Of a stretch of 64,000 bases of DNA, positions 9,683 through 18,297 are shown in pieces. Source of the DNA: an uncultured Flavobacteriales bacterium (GTDB lineage: Bacteria > Bacteroidota > Bacteroidia > Flavobacteriales_D > Parvicellaceae); the NCBI GenBank assembly GCA_943787535.1, contig CALSMU010000007.1, forward strand, positions 1 to 64,000, in the 5' to 3' direction. The notes under the pieces were generated by a model. It had not been told where the DNA came from. It did not search any database and saw nothing but the letters and a program-made list of their open reading frames with translations. The translations under genes were made by a program, and so were the position numbers. The first letter of the stretch is position 1, and each line of letters starts with the position of its first letter.

Positions 9683-10288
9683 ATGGCAAGAAAAGCAGAA
9701 TTCTCAATTAACGGGCAAAGCATTATGGCGGAGCTCAAAAAAGTAGACCGAAAAAAGATTTATGGCTGGTCTACCATAGAGGTGTTTGATGAAAACGGCA
9801 GTAAGTGTAAGCTTGCTGGTTTGGCCGAAGGTCAGTTTGTGATGCCTTCTGGTTCTACTGCATTGGTAACCCTAAATGCAAAAGGAGAAGCGGTTTCAAA
9901 GAGCACGTTGGTAGGTGTAGACAACGATGGCAAAAAAGTAGAAAAAGTTCCTTCTATTTATGATGAAAAAGTTATGCTCCGAGAAGCTACCATAGATGAA
10001 TATTTGTCTACGGCGGTAAAATCAGTATATCAGCTGCAGGTTGACGAAAATAAGGAAGCCTTGCTCAATGAGCTTAACAATGGCAAGGTATACTACTTTG
10101 TATTTAACTACCGAGCAGATTATGAAGGCGATGATGCTTTTTTAATTAGTAATGGAACGGACGCATTTGCCGTTACAGGTATGAGTGCTGACCTCGAGTT
10201 TATTGGGCTCGAAGATAACGAACAGGAATTAGTTCCTGAAGAGACCGAAGCAGTAGAAGATGATGACATGGATTTTGCCATGTTTTAA
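9683..10288 (+). CDS. Hypothetical protein, 201 aa, acidic tail
   Basis: No family recognised. The N-terminal 75 residues look beta-rich (FSINGQSI, GWSTIEVFDENG), the middle is mixed alpha/beta, and the last 25 residues are very acidic, ending DDDMDFAMF. Acidic tails ending in hydrophobic residues often serve as protein-docking tails, as in SSB, but this is only a resemblance. It is 10 bp upstream of the 250-aa orphan gene and in the same run as the DNA ligase gene. Better codon use than the small orphans around it suggests that this gene, its 3' neighbour and the ligase form an older core. Confidence 0.6.
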   Translation: MARKAEFSINGQSIMAELKKVDRKKIYGWSTIEVFDENGSKCKLAGLAEGQFVMPSGSTALVTLNAKGEAVSKSTLVGVDNDGKKVEKVPSIYDEKVMLREATIDEYLSTAVKSVYQLQVDENKEALLNELNNGKVYYFVFNYRADYEGDDAFLISNGTDAFAVTGMSADLEFIGLEDNEQELVPEETEAVEDDDMDFAMF

Positions 10289-10298
10289 ATAAAACAGA

Positions 10299-11051
10299 AT
10301 GATTAGATATATAAAATTAGCCAACGATAAAAAAAGGGATGCCGAGATTACATTCAGATCCCTGAATCCTAAGCCTGCCATTACCATGGTTATGGAAACG
10401 GGTGATAAGGTGATTAATAAACGTGTTGTAAAAGGCACTTCTCAATCCAGCACACAAACGTTACTTGCTAAGTATGATGAAAAGCCAAAGGAGGGTGTTG
10501 ACTTTCAGATGCAGCTGGCAGCTAGATTGTCAGAAGACTTGGTCAATTCAGATCCTGAAATAGATCTTGAGTTGAGTGGAAAATTCATTGATGATGTATC
10601 TAGAGTTTATATCAATGAGGATGAAAAGCCTGTTTTTAGGGTGAAAAAAATCGAAAAGATCTTTTCACCCAAAGCTGAGCTTAAAGAAGAACGTGAACCC
10701 AAATATAACGACAGTAATATTACAGGAGAGAGTATTGTTAACTGGACGGGTAAGCTAATGCCTAAATCGAAGGTTTACAATAAACTGGTGTTTAATAAAA
10801 AATACCAATTGAAACATGTGAATGGCCTGACCTATGACTTTCTATTCGACATGGCCAAACAACTGGCTGATAAAGATGCTTTAATGATGATGGGAGGAGG
10901 AGCTTCCGGAAAAGAACCACTCGTGATGAACGATGGCGGAAAACCTTACAGAGCTTTTTTAGAAGGCCGAATAAAAGGAGATAAATATTGTCTGATCCTG
11001 CACCTTACCGATCAGGAATTGAAACCATTACCAACTGAAGATGTTAAATAG
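10299..11051 (+). CDS. Hypothetical protein, 250 aa
   Basis: No family recognised. A soluble, lysine-rich protein with a beta-rich N-terminus and a Met/Gly-rich stretch (MMMGGGASGKEPL) near residue 200. GGGASGKE loosely resembles a P-loop, but it lacks the canonical spacing and a preceding beta strand, so I do not call it an ATPase. It starts 10 bp after the 201-aa acidic-tail gene, and the pair probably works together. The ligase gene lies 1.5 kb downstream on the same strand. Confidence 0.55.
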   Translation: MIRYIKLANDKKRDAEITFRSLNPKPAITMVMETGDKVINKRVVKGTSQSSTQTLLAKYDEKPKEGVDFQMQLAARLSEDLVNSDPEIDLELSGKFIDDVSRVYINEDEKPVFRVKKIEKIFSPKAELKEEREPKYNDSNITGESIVNWTGKLMPKSKVYNKLVFNKKYQLKHVNGLTYDFLFDMAKQLADKDALMMMGGGASGKEPLVMNDGGKPYRAFLEGRIKGDKYCLILHLTDQELKPLPTEDVK

Positions 11052-11081
11052 GGTTTGAACCCCACTATAAATTTATAAACT

Positions 11082-11597
11082 ATGAATGTAAAAGTTAAAT
11101 TAAATTTTCAAATATCGATACCTAATCATATTGATATAAATGGAGCTAATATTTCCTTAATAAATATCAAGCCACATTTTATGACGCAAGAATTTTATTT
11201 ATCAATTGACGCACTGTCGCCCACTGAAAATGTATGGAAATACGATAATGTTAGTTTCGATTTGTCAAATGAAAACTTAAAAAAAGGTCATTGTTCATTG
11301 GATTTGAATGAAGATGTCGCTCTATTTACAATTGATGCTGAATTTAATATTAAACCTAGGTCAAAATATACGTCATTAGTTAAAAATTCAGAAACTAAAT
11401 GGGCATTTGGAGGGATTTTTATTTCTAAGAGTATATCTTCTTTTGAACATGACCTAATACTTACTTGTAATAATGCAAAAAGCCCTTTGTATAATGCTCA
11501 GGTTGTTTCCGGCGGAAGTGTCGAAGAGTTTTCTTATGAAAAACGAGAAAGAACTTTTCAATCAAAATATCATCTTTTAAATACAGGAGTTAGTTAG
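11082..11597 (+). CDS. Hypothetical protein, 171 aa
   Basis: No family recognised. Soluble and predicted mostly beta, starting with alternating hydrophobic residues (VKVKLNFQIS). No signal peptide. AT-richer codon use than the two genes before it and the ligase after it fits later acquisition. It lies 30 bp after the 250-aa orphan. Role unknown. Confidence 0.5.
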   Translation: MNVKVKLNFQISIPNHIDINGANISLINIKPHFMTQEFYLSIDALSPTENVWKYDNVSFDLSNENLKKGHCSLDLNEDVALFTIDAEFNIKPRSKYTSLVKNSETKWAFGGIFISKSISSFEHDLILTCNNAKSPLYNAQVVSGGSVEEFSYEKRERTFQSKYHLLNTGVS

Positions 11598-11642
11598 TCT
11601 CATATGAGATTTAAGTTGTTTTAAAGAGTATAATCTTAACAT

Positions 11643-12200
11643 ATGAAATATATAGTTAAAACATCAGGAAAACTTTGTCATTATCAGTTTTCTAATATTG
11701 CGGAAATAGAAGTTAATGACATTGAGTTTGGAGAAATGGATTATAACGAATTAGAGCATACCTTTCTCTTGGATAGGTCTTCTTTTGAAAATCAAAAGAT
11801 TAGTATAGACGATGAAGTCAAATTTGAAATATTTAACGATAGCGATAGTAAGATTTTAGAGTTTTATTCAAAAGATATAGAACAAAGCGATGGAGGAGGT
11901 AGTTGTTTTTGTCCAGAACCGCAATATAATGAGGAGTATAATAATTGTTTGGGGTCATTTAGTTACTTTAAAGGTGGAGGGCCAATTTTTGAATTTGAAA
12001 CTAATGATGAATTAAAAGTTGAAAATTTTTCCTATAGTTCAATTGTTTTTGAACTGGATGATGGAGAAATAACCTTAATGGATGATTTTTACTATAATAA
12101 TAAAAAATTAGAAAATACTGATTTTGATGAATCTTGGGGAGGGAATAGGATAGTTAAAATTTGGAAAGAAAACGGTGAAGTTTATGATTTTAACGTGTAA
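11643..12200 (+). CDS. Hypothetical acidic protein, 185 aa
   Basis: No family recognised. Strongly acidic (many D/E, few basic residues), predicted beta-rich, with a Gly/Cys-containing loop (GGGSCFCPEP). No signal peptide or membrane segment. The acidity, size and orphan nature resemble immunity proteins or DNA mimics, but this is a guess from composition. It lies between two other orphan genes on the same strand, 18 bp before the next. Confidence 0.5.
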   Translation: MKYIVKTSGKLCHYQFSNIAEIEVNDIEFGEMDYNELEHTFLLDRSSFENQKISIDDEVKFEIFNDSDSKILEFYSKDIEQSDGGGSCFCPEPQYNEEYNNCLGSFSYFKGGGPIFEFETNDELKVENFSYSSIVFELDDGEITLMDDFYYNNKKLENTDFDESWGGNRIVKIWKENGEVYDFNV

Positions 12201-12218
12201 AAAAACAAAAATTAAAAT

Positions 12219-12494
12219 ATGCCAATATATACAGTTAAGTTTCATTTAAGGTCATATTATACAGATGAGAAGTTTGATCTGGAAGATTTTCAGAGCAAAG
12301 AAATAACAGCAGCTGATTTAGATGAAGTATTTACCCTTTTAGATGACTTTGATCCGTCATTTTATCAAAGCATTGATGACTCTTCAGTTATTAATCATGA
12401 TGAGAATGCTGAGCTCGATGAAGTAAATGTAGAATATATTGAGATAAAGGATGATCAGGGAAAAATAGTCTATGAGGATAATACAACAACATAA
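12219..12494 (+). CDS. Small acidic hypothetical protein, 91 aa
   Basis: No family recognised. Short and very acidic, with a beta-like N-terminus (IYTVKFHLR) and a helix. It ends 19 bp before the DNA ligase gene, so it is probably on the same transcript. It might be a small partner of the ligase or an independent orphan. Confidence 0.5.
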   Translation: MPIYTVKFHLRSYYTDEKFDLEDFQSKEITAADLDEVFTLLDDFDPSFYQSIDDSSVINHDENAELDEVNVEYIEIKDDQGKIVYEDNTTT

Positions 12495-12513
12495 CAACTA
12501 GAGTAAAGATATT

Positions 12514-13863
12514 ATGAGCACCAAAGAAACCGCACAAAAATACAAACGCCAAACTGCATCCAGGTATCTTCCTGTAGGTGCAGAGGAGATTACCTCAAAG
12601 ATAATGGAAGCAGAATGTTACGGTGTTTCTACCAAACACGATGGCCACTTTTATCTCTTAAGTTATGATGGCAAAAAAGTAGCGTTAATTAACCATGGAG
12701 GTAATACCATAACTGATTTGCCACTTCTAAAAGAAGCTTCAGCGCTACTTAAAGGCAAATGCAAAGCTGTAGTATTGGCAGGAGAATTATATCTACATAA
12801 AGAAGAAGGTCGTACCCGTTCTTTTGATATGACGGCAGCCTTAGATGATAAATCTGCAGATATTTACTTTGCAGCATTTGATCTGCTTACCCTTGATGGG
12901 CAGGAAATGTCTATGGATATTAAAGCATTGGATGAAAAACTTAACGCTGTGTTGTCTGGAGGAAAAGCATTGCATGTTGTAAAAAACAGCTTTGTAGAAA
13001 GCAGAAAGGACATTGCGGCGCTCTACAAGGAGATTGTTGAAGACGGAGGGAAGGAAGGGATTGTAGTGCGTTCTCAGAACGGACCAACGTATAAGGTAAA
13101 ACCACTGATTACCTTAGATGCTGTTATTTTAGGATACGCAGAAGGAGAAGGGAGCAGAGCCGGAATGCTAAAAGAAGTGCTGGTTGGGTTGTGCGTAGCA
13201 AAAGATCAGTACATCCTGTTAACCAAAGTAGGCAATGGCTACAGTGAGGATGAGCGCAAAAACCTACTGGAAGAACTGGGTAAGAAAAAAGTAGATTCTG
13301 GTTACATTGAAGTATCTGGTTCTAATGTAGCTTTCACCATGGTAGAACCCAATCAGGTTGTGGAGTTTAGTTGCTTGGATGTATTTGGCGAAAACTCAAA
13401 AGGCACTATTTCCAAAATGTGTTTGAGCTATAAAGACGGCACCTACACAGCCATGGGTAAACAGCCAATGGCCAGTGTAATCTCTCCGGTATATGTTAAA
13501 ATGCGTACAGACAAAAATCCTGATGCAGATGATGCAGGCTTGTCTCAAATCACGAAGATCATTTCTTTAGATAAAAATACTGCTGAAAAAGTAGATTTGA
13601 AGAAAAGCGAGCTCCTTTCAAGGGAAGTTTATGTAAAAGAAAGTAAGGGGATGAAGATGGTACGCAAGTTTATGGTTTGGAAAACCAATAAGGAGGCAAC
13701 TGGCGAATACCCGGCTTATGTATTTCATTATACAGACTTTAGCGCTACTCGAAAGGAAATGCTTAAAAAAGAAATTAAGGTGTCAGATTCCAAAAAACAG
13801 ATTGAAGAGATTTTTGCCGCTGAGGTATTAGAGAATGTAAAGAAGGGGTGGGAGAAGGTTTGA
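12514..13863 (+). CDS. ATP-dependent DNA ligase-like nucleotidyltransferase
   Basis: Predicted to seal nicks by the lysine-adenylate mechanism. All core nucleotidyltransferase motifs are visible: motif I KHDG with catalytic K41, motif III GELY (E91), motif IV EGIVVR (181-186) and motif V KVK (K194, K196). A likely OB-fold follows to about residue 300, and then a C-terminal extension of about 150 residues that I do not recognise. At 449 aa it is longer than minimal ligases but lacks the long N-terminal DNA-binding domain of LigB/D-type enzymes. Housekeeping ligation in bacteria uses the NAD-dependent LigA, so this is a specialised enzyme. Ligases of this kind have been linked by gene context to TerY-P/Ter stress systems. 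The neighbours here are orphan genes and nucleases. Confidence 0.8.
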   Translation: MSTKETAQKYKRQTASRYLPVGAEEITSKIMEAECYGVSTKHDGHFYLLSYDGKKVALINHGGNTITDLPLLKEASALLKGKCKAVVLAGELYLHKEEGRTRSFDMTAALDDKSADIYFAAFDLLTLDGQEMSMDIKALDEKLNAVLSGGKALHVVKNSFVESRKDIAALYKEIVEDGGKEGIVVRSQNGPTYKVKPLITLDAVILGYAEGEGSRAGMLKEVLVGLCVAKDQYILLTKVGNGYSEDERKNLLEELGKKKVDSGYIEVSGSNVAFTMVEPNQVVEFSCLDVFGENSKGTISKMCLSYKDGTYTAMGKQPMASVISPVYVKMRTDKNPDADDAGLSQITKIISLDKNTAEKVDLKKSELLSREVYVKESKGMKMVRKFMVWKTNKEATGEYPAYVFHYTDFSATRKEMLKKEIKVSDSKKQIEEIFAAEVLENVKKGWEKV

Positions 13864-13926
13864 AATTAGCAATAAGGGAGTTGTAAATTAAACAATAGAA
13901 TTTTATTTTATTAAATTAGAAGAATT

Positions 13927-15516
13927 ATGGATAAAGAAAAGAAAATAGCTGAAGCAAAAAAAACATTATTGAAAGCGTTAAAAGCGTTAAAAGCCGCTGC
14001 GAAGACCAAGGGTTATTACAATCCGGGCCCCTTTTATCTTGCCATTATAGAGGTGTTTATGGAACTTGGTGATACAAAAGAATCACTTCGTATCGCCTCT
14101 GAAATGCCAGACGAACTCGTAACTTGGGCAGTAACAGAGGATGGAAACATTTATTCAAATTCGGCTAAATCAGATGCCTATGTTAGTGTCGCAAAGGCGT
14201 TGTTGGATGGTGGAGATACAGAAGAAGTCTTTAACGTAACCTCAGAAATAACTAATAGTGCCATTAAAGCTATAACCTGCGCTAATATCTCAAAATTATT
14301 AACCGAGCGTGGCCGGAAGACAGCGTCTAAACAGCTTTTGTCTGAATCCCTTAGCGTATCCTCCATGATTTTTAAAGAGAAAGCAACTACCCTATGGGCT
14401 AATAATTATTTGATCTACATTTATTTGTACCTCTCAAAGAGCTATATGGAACTTGGCGAGTTAAAGGAGGCTAAGCAAACATTATTAGAATCTATGCACT
14501 TAGCTACAGATATAGCGGAAGCAAATGGTATAATGCCGCTTCAACATAAAGATTCAGCTGCCTATGATGCTATTTCAAAAGCATTAATGGAACTTGGAGA
14601 TAACAAAGAATCCTTGCGAATAGCCTCCGAAATACCCGATGATAAAATTAAGGCTATTAATTATGCTAATCTTTCAAGTTTGTTGCTGGCGCGTGGTGAA
14701 AAGCTAGAGGCTAAACGTGTATTATCCGAATCTCTAATAATGGTCTCCAATATTACCGACATACACACTAAAGTATTAACCTATGCAGCTGTTTCTAGAG
14801 TGTTATGGGATGCTGATTTAAAAGAAGATTCTAAAAATGCATTATTAGAATCTCTGCACTTAGTCTCTTCTGAAAAACTAGTTCCCGGAAGCAAATCCAA
14901 ATACTACGGCATACTTTCAAAGATATTTTTGGAGATTGGAGAGGATGAAGAAGTAATACGTATTGTCGAAAAATGGGAACAATCAGCTTCTGAAATAACT
15001 AGAAATGACTGTTACGATTCATATTTGAAAATTTCAAAAGTTTTAATGCAGCTTGGTAAAAAAGAGGAGGCTAATGAAATGTTATTAAAATCTCTAAGCA
15101 TAGTATCGAAAATCTCTTCGAAACATCCAATGAACGACAATGTTGCTATAGGGCTCGGCCAAATGCAGATTTCAAAGAGATTCATGGAGCTTGGAGATAA
15201 GGAGGAAGCAGTGCGCATAGCCTCTAATATTGCTAGTGATGCTCATAAAGCGGAAGCCTTTGTTGAAATTTCAAAAGTTTTAATGCAGCTTGGCAAAAAG
15301 GAGGAGTCTAAACAAGCATTGTTAGAATCTCTGAGCTCAGCAGACCTATTCATTGGCTTTGGCAATATTGACCATGTCTACGTTAATATTTCAAAACTGT
15401 TTATGGAACTAGGAGACAAGGATGAGTCTTTAAGGATGATAAAAGAAATAAAGGATAAATGGAATAAATCTCAGGCCTATGTTAACCTTTCAAAAATTGG
15501 TATAGAAGGAATTTAA
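13927..15516 (+). CDS. Helical-repeat (TPR-like) protein, 529 aa
   Basis: A repeat scaffold built from about ten units of roughly 35-45 residues. Recurring blocks include ISK-LMELG(D/E), KES-RIASE(I/M)P and EAK--LLESL. These are paired-helix solenoid repeats of the TPR/Sel1-like type. No signal peptide, membrane segment or catalytic domain was seen. Such solenoids bind proteins or peptides. It is separated by 63 bp from the ligase gene and precedes the first PD-(D/E)XK-like gene. Confidence 0.75.
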   Translation: MDKEKKIAEAKKTLLKALKALKAAAKTKGYYNPGPFYLAIIEVFMELGDTKESLRIASEMPDELVTWAVTEDGNIYSNSAKSDAYVSVAKALLDGGDTEEVFNVTSEITNSAIKAITCANISKLLTERGRKTASKQLLSESLSVSSMIFKEKATTLWANNYLIYIYLYLSKSYMELGELKEAKQTLLESMHLATDIAEANGIMPLQHKDSAAYDAISKALMELGDNKESLRIASEIPDDKIKAINYANLSSLLLARGEKLEAKRVLSESLIMVSNITDIHTKVLTYAAVSRVLWDADLKEDSKNALLESLHLVSSEKLVPGSKSKYYGILSKIFLEIGEDEEVIRIVEKWEQSASEITRNDCYDSYLKISKVLMQLGKKEEANEMLLKSLSIVSKISSKHPMNDNVAIGLGQMQISKRFMELGDKEEAVRIASNIASDAHKAEAFVEISKVLMQLGKKEESKQALLESLSSADLFIGFGNIDHVYVNISKLFMELGDKDESLRMIKEIKDKWNKSQAYVNLSKIGIEGI

Positions 15517-15570
15517 TAGCTTGCATGCAACTGAACATAAATTTATAGACACTTATTCAATAAAAAGAGG

Positions 15571-16218
15571 ATGAAAAATTATAATATAAGAGAAAAATTA
15601 GAAGAATTTATTGGTCTTCTTAAGAGTGGAAAAATAGAAGTCTATAATGAATTTAGTTTCCAACATGAACTTGGATATTTTCTAAGAAATCAACTAAAAC
15701 AACATCCAGGGGATTTTAAAATTCAGTTTGAAAGAAATTTTAAAGATCTATTTGATTTAAGTGATGATGAAATCGACGGTAGGTTTGGTACTAAGAAAGT
15801 CCGAAAAAAAGAAATTGATATTTCTATATTCCAGGGACCTGTTAATCTTGCCTCAATTGAGTTGAAATTTCCTAGAAATGGCCAAGTTCCTGAATCAATG
15901 TATTCATTTGTAAAAGATGTTAAATTTCTTGAGGGGTTAACCTCGAGTAAAAACAAGAAAAGTATAAACATGTTTTCAAAAGGGTTCTTTATTTGTCTTG
16001 TTGATGATAGTCTTTTTTATCAAGGAGGAAGTAAAAATGATGGCATTTATGAATATTTCAGAAGGAAAGAGAAAAATGTTAGAATTTGTAAAGAAACCAA
16101 AAAACCTACTGGTAAAAATATAGAAAGTGAGGAATACACTATTAGATTAAATAAAGAATATGTGGGTGAATGGTTACCAATAAAAGATGAAATGCATTAT
16201 TTATTAATTGAAGTTTAA
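15571..16218 (+). CDS. PD-(D/E)XK-like nuclease domain protein, paralogue 1
   Basis: Predicted restriction-endonuclease-fold protein of 215 aa. An N-terminal helix carries QHE (31-33). A strand with D83 (KEIDISIF) follows, then E97-L-K99 (IELKFP), the D...ExK core of the fold. The paralogue at 16628-17242 keeps every one of these residues and the same (P/T)(E)(S/K)EMY-like block after the ExK. Both are followed by the same 55-bp repeat, so a nuclease-repeat unit was duplicated. No partner methylase is present, which makes a restriction enzyme with standard protection unlikely. It may be a stand-alone conflict nuclease or an inactive DNA-binding relative. Confidence 0.65.
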   Translation: MKNYNIREKLEEFIGLLKSGKIEVYNEFSFQHELGYFLRNQLKQHPGDFKIQFERNFKDLFDLSDDEIDGRFGTKKVRKKEIDISIFQGPVNLASIELKFPRNGQVPESMYSFVKDVKFLEGLTSSKNKKSINMFSKGFFICLVDDSLFYQGGSKNDGIYEYFRRKEKNVRICKETKKPTGKNIESEEYTIRLNKEYVGEWLPIKDEMHYLLIEV

Positions 16219-16271
16219 CCGCTTACTTGCCCCACTAAAAACTAACAATAGCCTAAAGTGAAACGGCTATT
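16217..16271 (+). repeat. 55-bp repeat with terminator-like hairpin, copy 1
   Basis: Starts at the stop codon of nuclease paralogue 1. It contains the inverted repeat AATAGCC (16247-16253) / GGCTATT (16265-16271), a likely transcription terminator, preceded by AACCGCTTACTTGCCCCAC. A second copy lies at 17313-17366, after nuclease paralogue 2. Confidence 0.75.
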
Positions 16272-16314
16272 CAATTAGATTAATAAAAGAAGTTTAAAAC
16301 TATAAATTAACAAT

Positions 16315-16606
16315 ATGAAGTCAGTAAAAATAGGCCATCAATAATGGTCAACAGAAAACTTGAATGTAGACCATTTTAATAATGGAGATGAAATTCAACA
16401 AGTGGAGTCTGCTGAAGATTGGTTGAACTGTTTAGAAAATAAGATACCTGCTTGGTGTTATTATGGTCACAAAGCAGAAAATGAAAAAAAGTATGTTAAA
16501 TTATACAGGAATTTGTTGTGATAATGATGCTGATAGTTATGGAGGTCCTGACATATTACCACCAGGAATTTCAGTAGATATGTTTAATGAGGAATATTTC
16601 ATCTAA
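16315..16606 (+). pseudogene. FISUMP (Fib_succ_major) domain remnant
   Basis: The frame from ATG 16315 reads VKIGHQ, stop (TAA 16342-16344), WSTENLNVDHF, then ESAEDW, PAWCYYGH and KYVKLY. This is the known start of the Fib_succ_major paralogous domain (usual pattern KIG-Q-W--ENLN). The frame stops again at 16519-16521. A second frame running from about 16481 to TAA 16604-16606 continues with DNDADSYGGPD, so at least one frameshift is also present. The rest of the domain is missing. It is a broken gene lying between the two duplicated nuclease genes and accounts for most of the 400-bp gap there. Confidence 0.75.
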
Positions 16607-16627
16607 ATAATTAATAAATTATATAAT

Positions 16628-17242
16628 ATGGGGAATAAGAATGAAAAAAAAACATCACATGAAAACAATGTGTTAGATGTGATTCATAGTTTTTTTAAAA
16701 AAAATAATTTAAATCTAGAACTATACAGTGAAGCAGGCCTTCAGCATGAGTTTGCTTTTTTTTTGAAAAATGCTTTACCCGACTTCATTATTAGGCTGGA
16801 ATATCCAATAACCAGAGTTTACCGTCCAAATCCTGGTTTCATTAAAAAGGAGATGGATATTTACTTGATTTCTCCATCGAATGAGAAATACTTAATAGAA
16901 TTAAAATTACCAAAGGAGAATTGTGGCACTCCGAAGGAAATGTACCGTGCTATTCAAGATGTTAAGTTTGCTGAAGAGTTGAAATCACATGGCTTTAAAT
17001 CTTGCTTCTGTATATTAATTACAGAAAGAATTTCTTTTTGGGCCGCTCCTCAAGCTAATGAGGAAATTTATTATTTTTTTAATGGTAAAGAGGTTAAGTT
17101 CTCATCAATAGATTGCTCGCATCTTCCAAAATTCCTTCATAAGAATGGAGATATAAAACTAAATAATACTTACACTGCTAAATGGTCTGAATTCAATGAT
17201 GCACATAATCATTTATGGAAATACGTCATTTTAGAAATTTAG
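16628..17242 (+). CDS. PD-(D/E)XK-like nuclease domain protein, paralogue 2
   Basis: Diverged copy of the 15571 gene, 204 aa. It retains the helix QHE (39-41), D77 in KEMDIYL and E91-L-K93 in IELKLP, followed by EMYRAIQDVKF, which matches SMYSFVKDVKF in paralogue 1. The catalytic core therefore appears intact. It is preceded by a decayed FISUMP gene and followed by the second copy of the terminator-like repeat. Substrate and role are unknown. Two different but intact copies argue for selection, perhaps for different targets. Confidence 0.65.
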   Translation: MGNKNEKKTSHENNVLDVIHSFFKKNNLNLELYSEAGLQHEFAFFLKNALPDFIIRLEYPITRVYRPNPGFIKKEMDIYLISPSNEKYLIELKLPKENCGTPKEMYRAIQDVKFAEELKSHGFKSCFCILITERISFWAAPQANEEIYYFFNGKEVKFSSIDCSHLPKFLHKNGDIKLNNTYTAKWSEFNDAHNHLWKYVILEI

Positions 17243-17258
17243 CTAAAAAAATACCAAG

Positions 17259-17354
17259 ATGAAAAAATGCCCCCCGGAGGAAAAGTGTTTCATGAAATTA
17301 CGTTACTTACTCAACCGCTTACTTGCCCCACTAAAACTAACAATAGCCTTATGA
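17259..17354 (+). other. Possible 31-aa peptide ORF running into repeat copy 2
   Basis: ATG 17259 opens a 31-codon frame that ends with TGA inside the hairpin of the repeat. Its end reads MKLRYLLNRLLAPLKLTIAL, basic then hydrophobic. The first repeat copy preserves the NRLLAPLK part directly after a stop codon, then diverges by one base. It may be a peptide gene, the tail of a lost gene copied with the terminator, or chance. Confidence 0.2.
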
Positions 17355-17366
17355 AAAACGGCTATT
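17313..17366 (+). repeat. Repeat with terminator-like hairpin, copy 2
   Basis: Matches copy 1 at 16217-16271 almost base for base in its first 35 bases, then AATAGCC (17342-17348) / GGCTATT (17360-17366). The loop differs. It lies 70 bp after nuclease paralogue 2 and 26 bp before the LRR gene, so it probably separates their transcripts. Confidence 0.75.
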
Positions 17367-17392
17367 TAATAATTTAAAACTTAAAATATTCC

Positions 17393-18223
17393 ATGGAAAT
17401 TTCAGATTTAATAAAAAAACACTCCCTAAGTTCTATAGCCAGTGTTAAAAGAATTAACCCAAGTGCTTATTGGGATGATGTTAAGCTAGAAGATTTTTTA
17501 ACCTACACTGAACTTGATTGGCTAAAAAATAACTTCACAAATTTTAGTTTAAGAAATTATAGCTCTCTAGTTGATTTAGATCTAACTGGTGTTCCTTGTA
17601 TTGATATATGTGATGATTTTTTTGAATCTAAATCACTTCAAAATATTTCAAAATCAGGTGGTAAATTGAAGTTAAATAAATCATTTTGTTCGTTAATTAA
17701 TTTAAAAAAGTTAAAACTACTTGCTGTTCATGTTACAAGTCTTCCAAAGGATTTTGGTAATTTAGGTCAACTAGAGGTATTGCTATTGAATGACACCAGT
17801 ATTAAAAAATTACCCACATCTTTTTCTAATCTTGCTTCTTTAAAAAAACTTGCTATTTATAATAAATTAATTAATATTGATATTGAATTTCCGGCCTCAT
17901 TACAGGAAATTGATTTCAGGGGAAATAAGTTAACAGAACTACCGGATAGCCTTTTTTCGCTACCTAAATTACAGCATTTAGATATATCAGATAACCCCTT
18001 TACTGAATTACCGTTTGTAAAAAACAATGCATTAAAAACATTGAAAATCGCACGAACTCCTTTTGGTATATTTAAATCTAATATTTTAAAAACCAAACAA
18101 TTTTATGCTGCTTGTGAGATAGAGGACCCTGTAACTTGTGCTGATGATAAAACCATTTATTTGTCAGCAACTAAAAAATATTATAGCAGCTTACATCCAA
18201 ATGGACATCATTCACATCATTAA
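17393..18223 (+). CDS. Leucine-rich repeat protein, 276 aa
   Basis: A recognition scaffold without an attached effector. Residues about 55-225 hold 6-7 LRR units with the bacterial spacing LxxLxLxxNxLxxLPxxF, for example LKKLKLLAVHVTSLPKDF, LEVLLLNDTSIKKLP and LQHLDISDNPFTELP. The N-terminal 50 residues are helical and the tail is His-rich (NGHHSHH). No signal peptide, so it is cytoplasmic. It likely binds a protein partner. It sits downstream of the second terminator repeat as its own unit. Confidence 0.8.
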   Translation: MEISDLIKKHSLSSIASVKRINPSAYWDDVKLEDFLTYTELDWLKNNFTNFSLRNYSSLVDLDLTGVPCIDICDDFFESKSLQNISKSGGKLKLNKSFCSLINLKKLKLLAVHVTSLPKDFGNLGQLEVLLLNDTSIKKLPTSFSNLASLKKLAIYNKLINIDIEFPASLQEIDFRGNKLTELPDSLFSLPKLQHLDISDNPFTELPFVKNNALKTLKIARTPFGIFKSNILKTKQFYAACEIEDPVTCADDKTIYLSATKKYYSSLHPNGHHSHH

Positions 18224-18297
18224 AAACTGAAGTATTGGTAATGATTAACTTGAAAAAGAATTGAGTAAACTACAATCGTGTCTCGGGTTTTCGCACT

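Noticed and set aside
10880-10960. GGGASGKE in the 250-aa protein as a P-loop
   Set aside because: Spacing and preceding strand do not fit Walker A, and there is no Walker B.
13927-15516. Repeat protein as a SecA- or HEAT-type enzyme
   Set aside because: Only paired-helix repeats are seen; no catalytic or nucleotide-binding motif.
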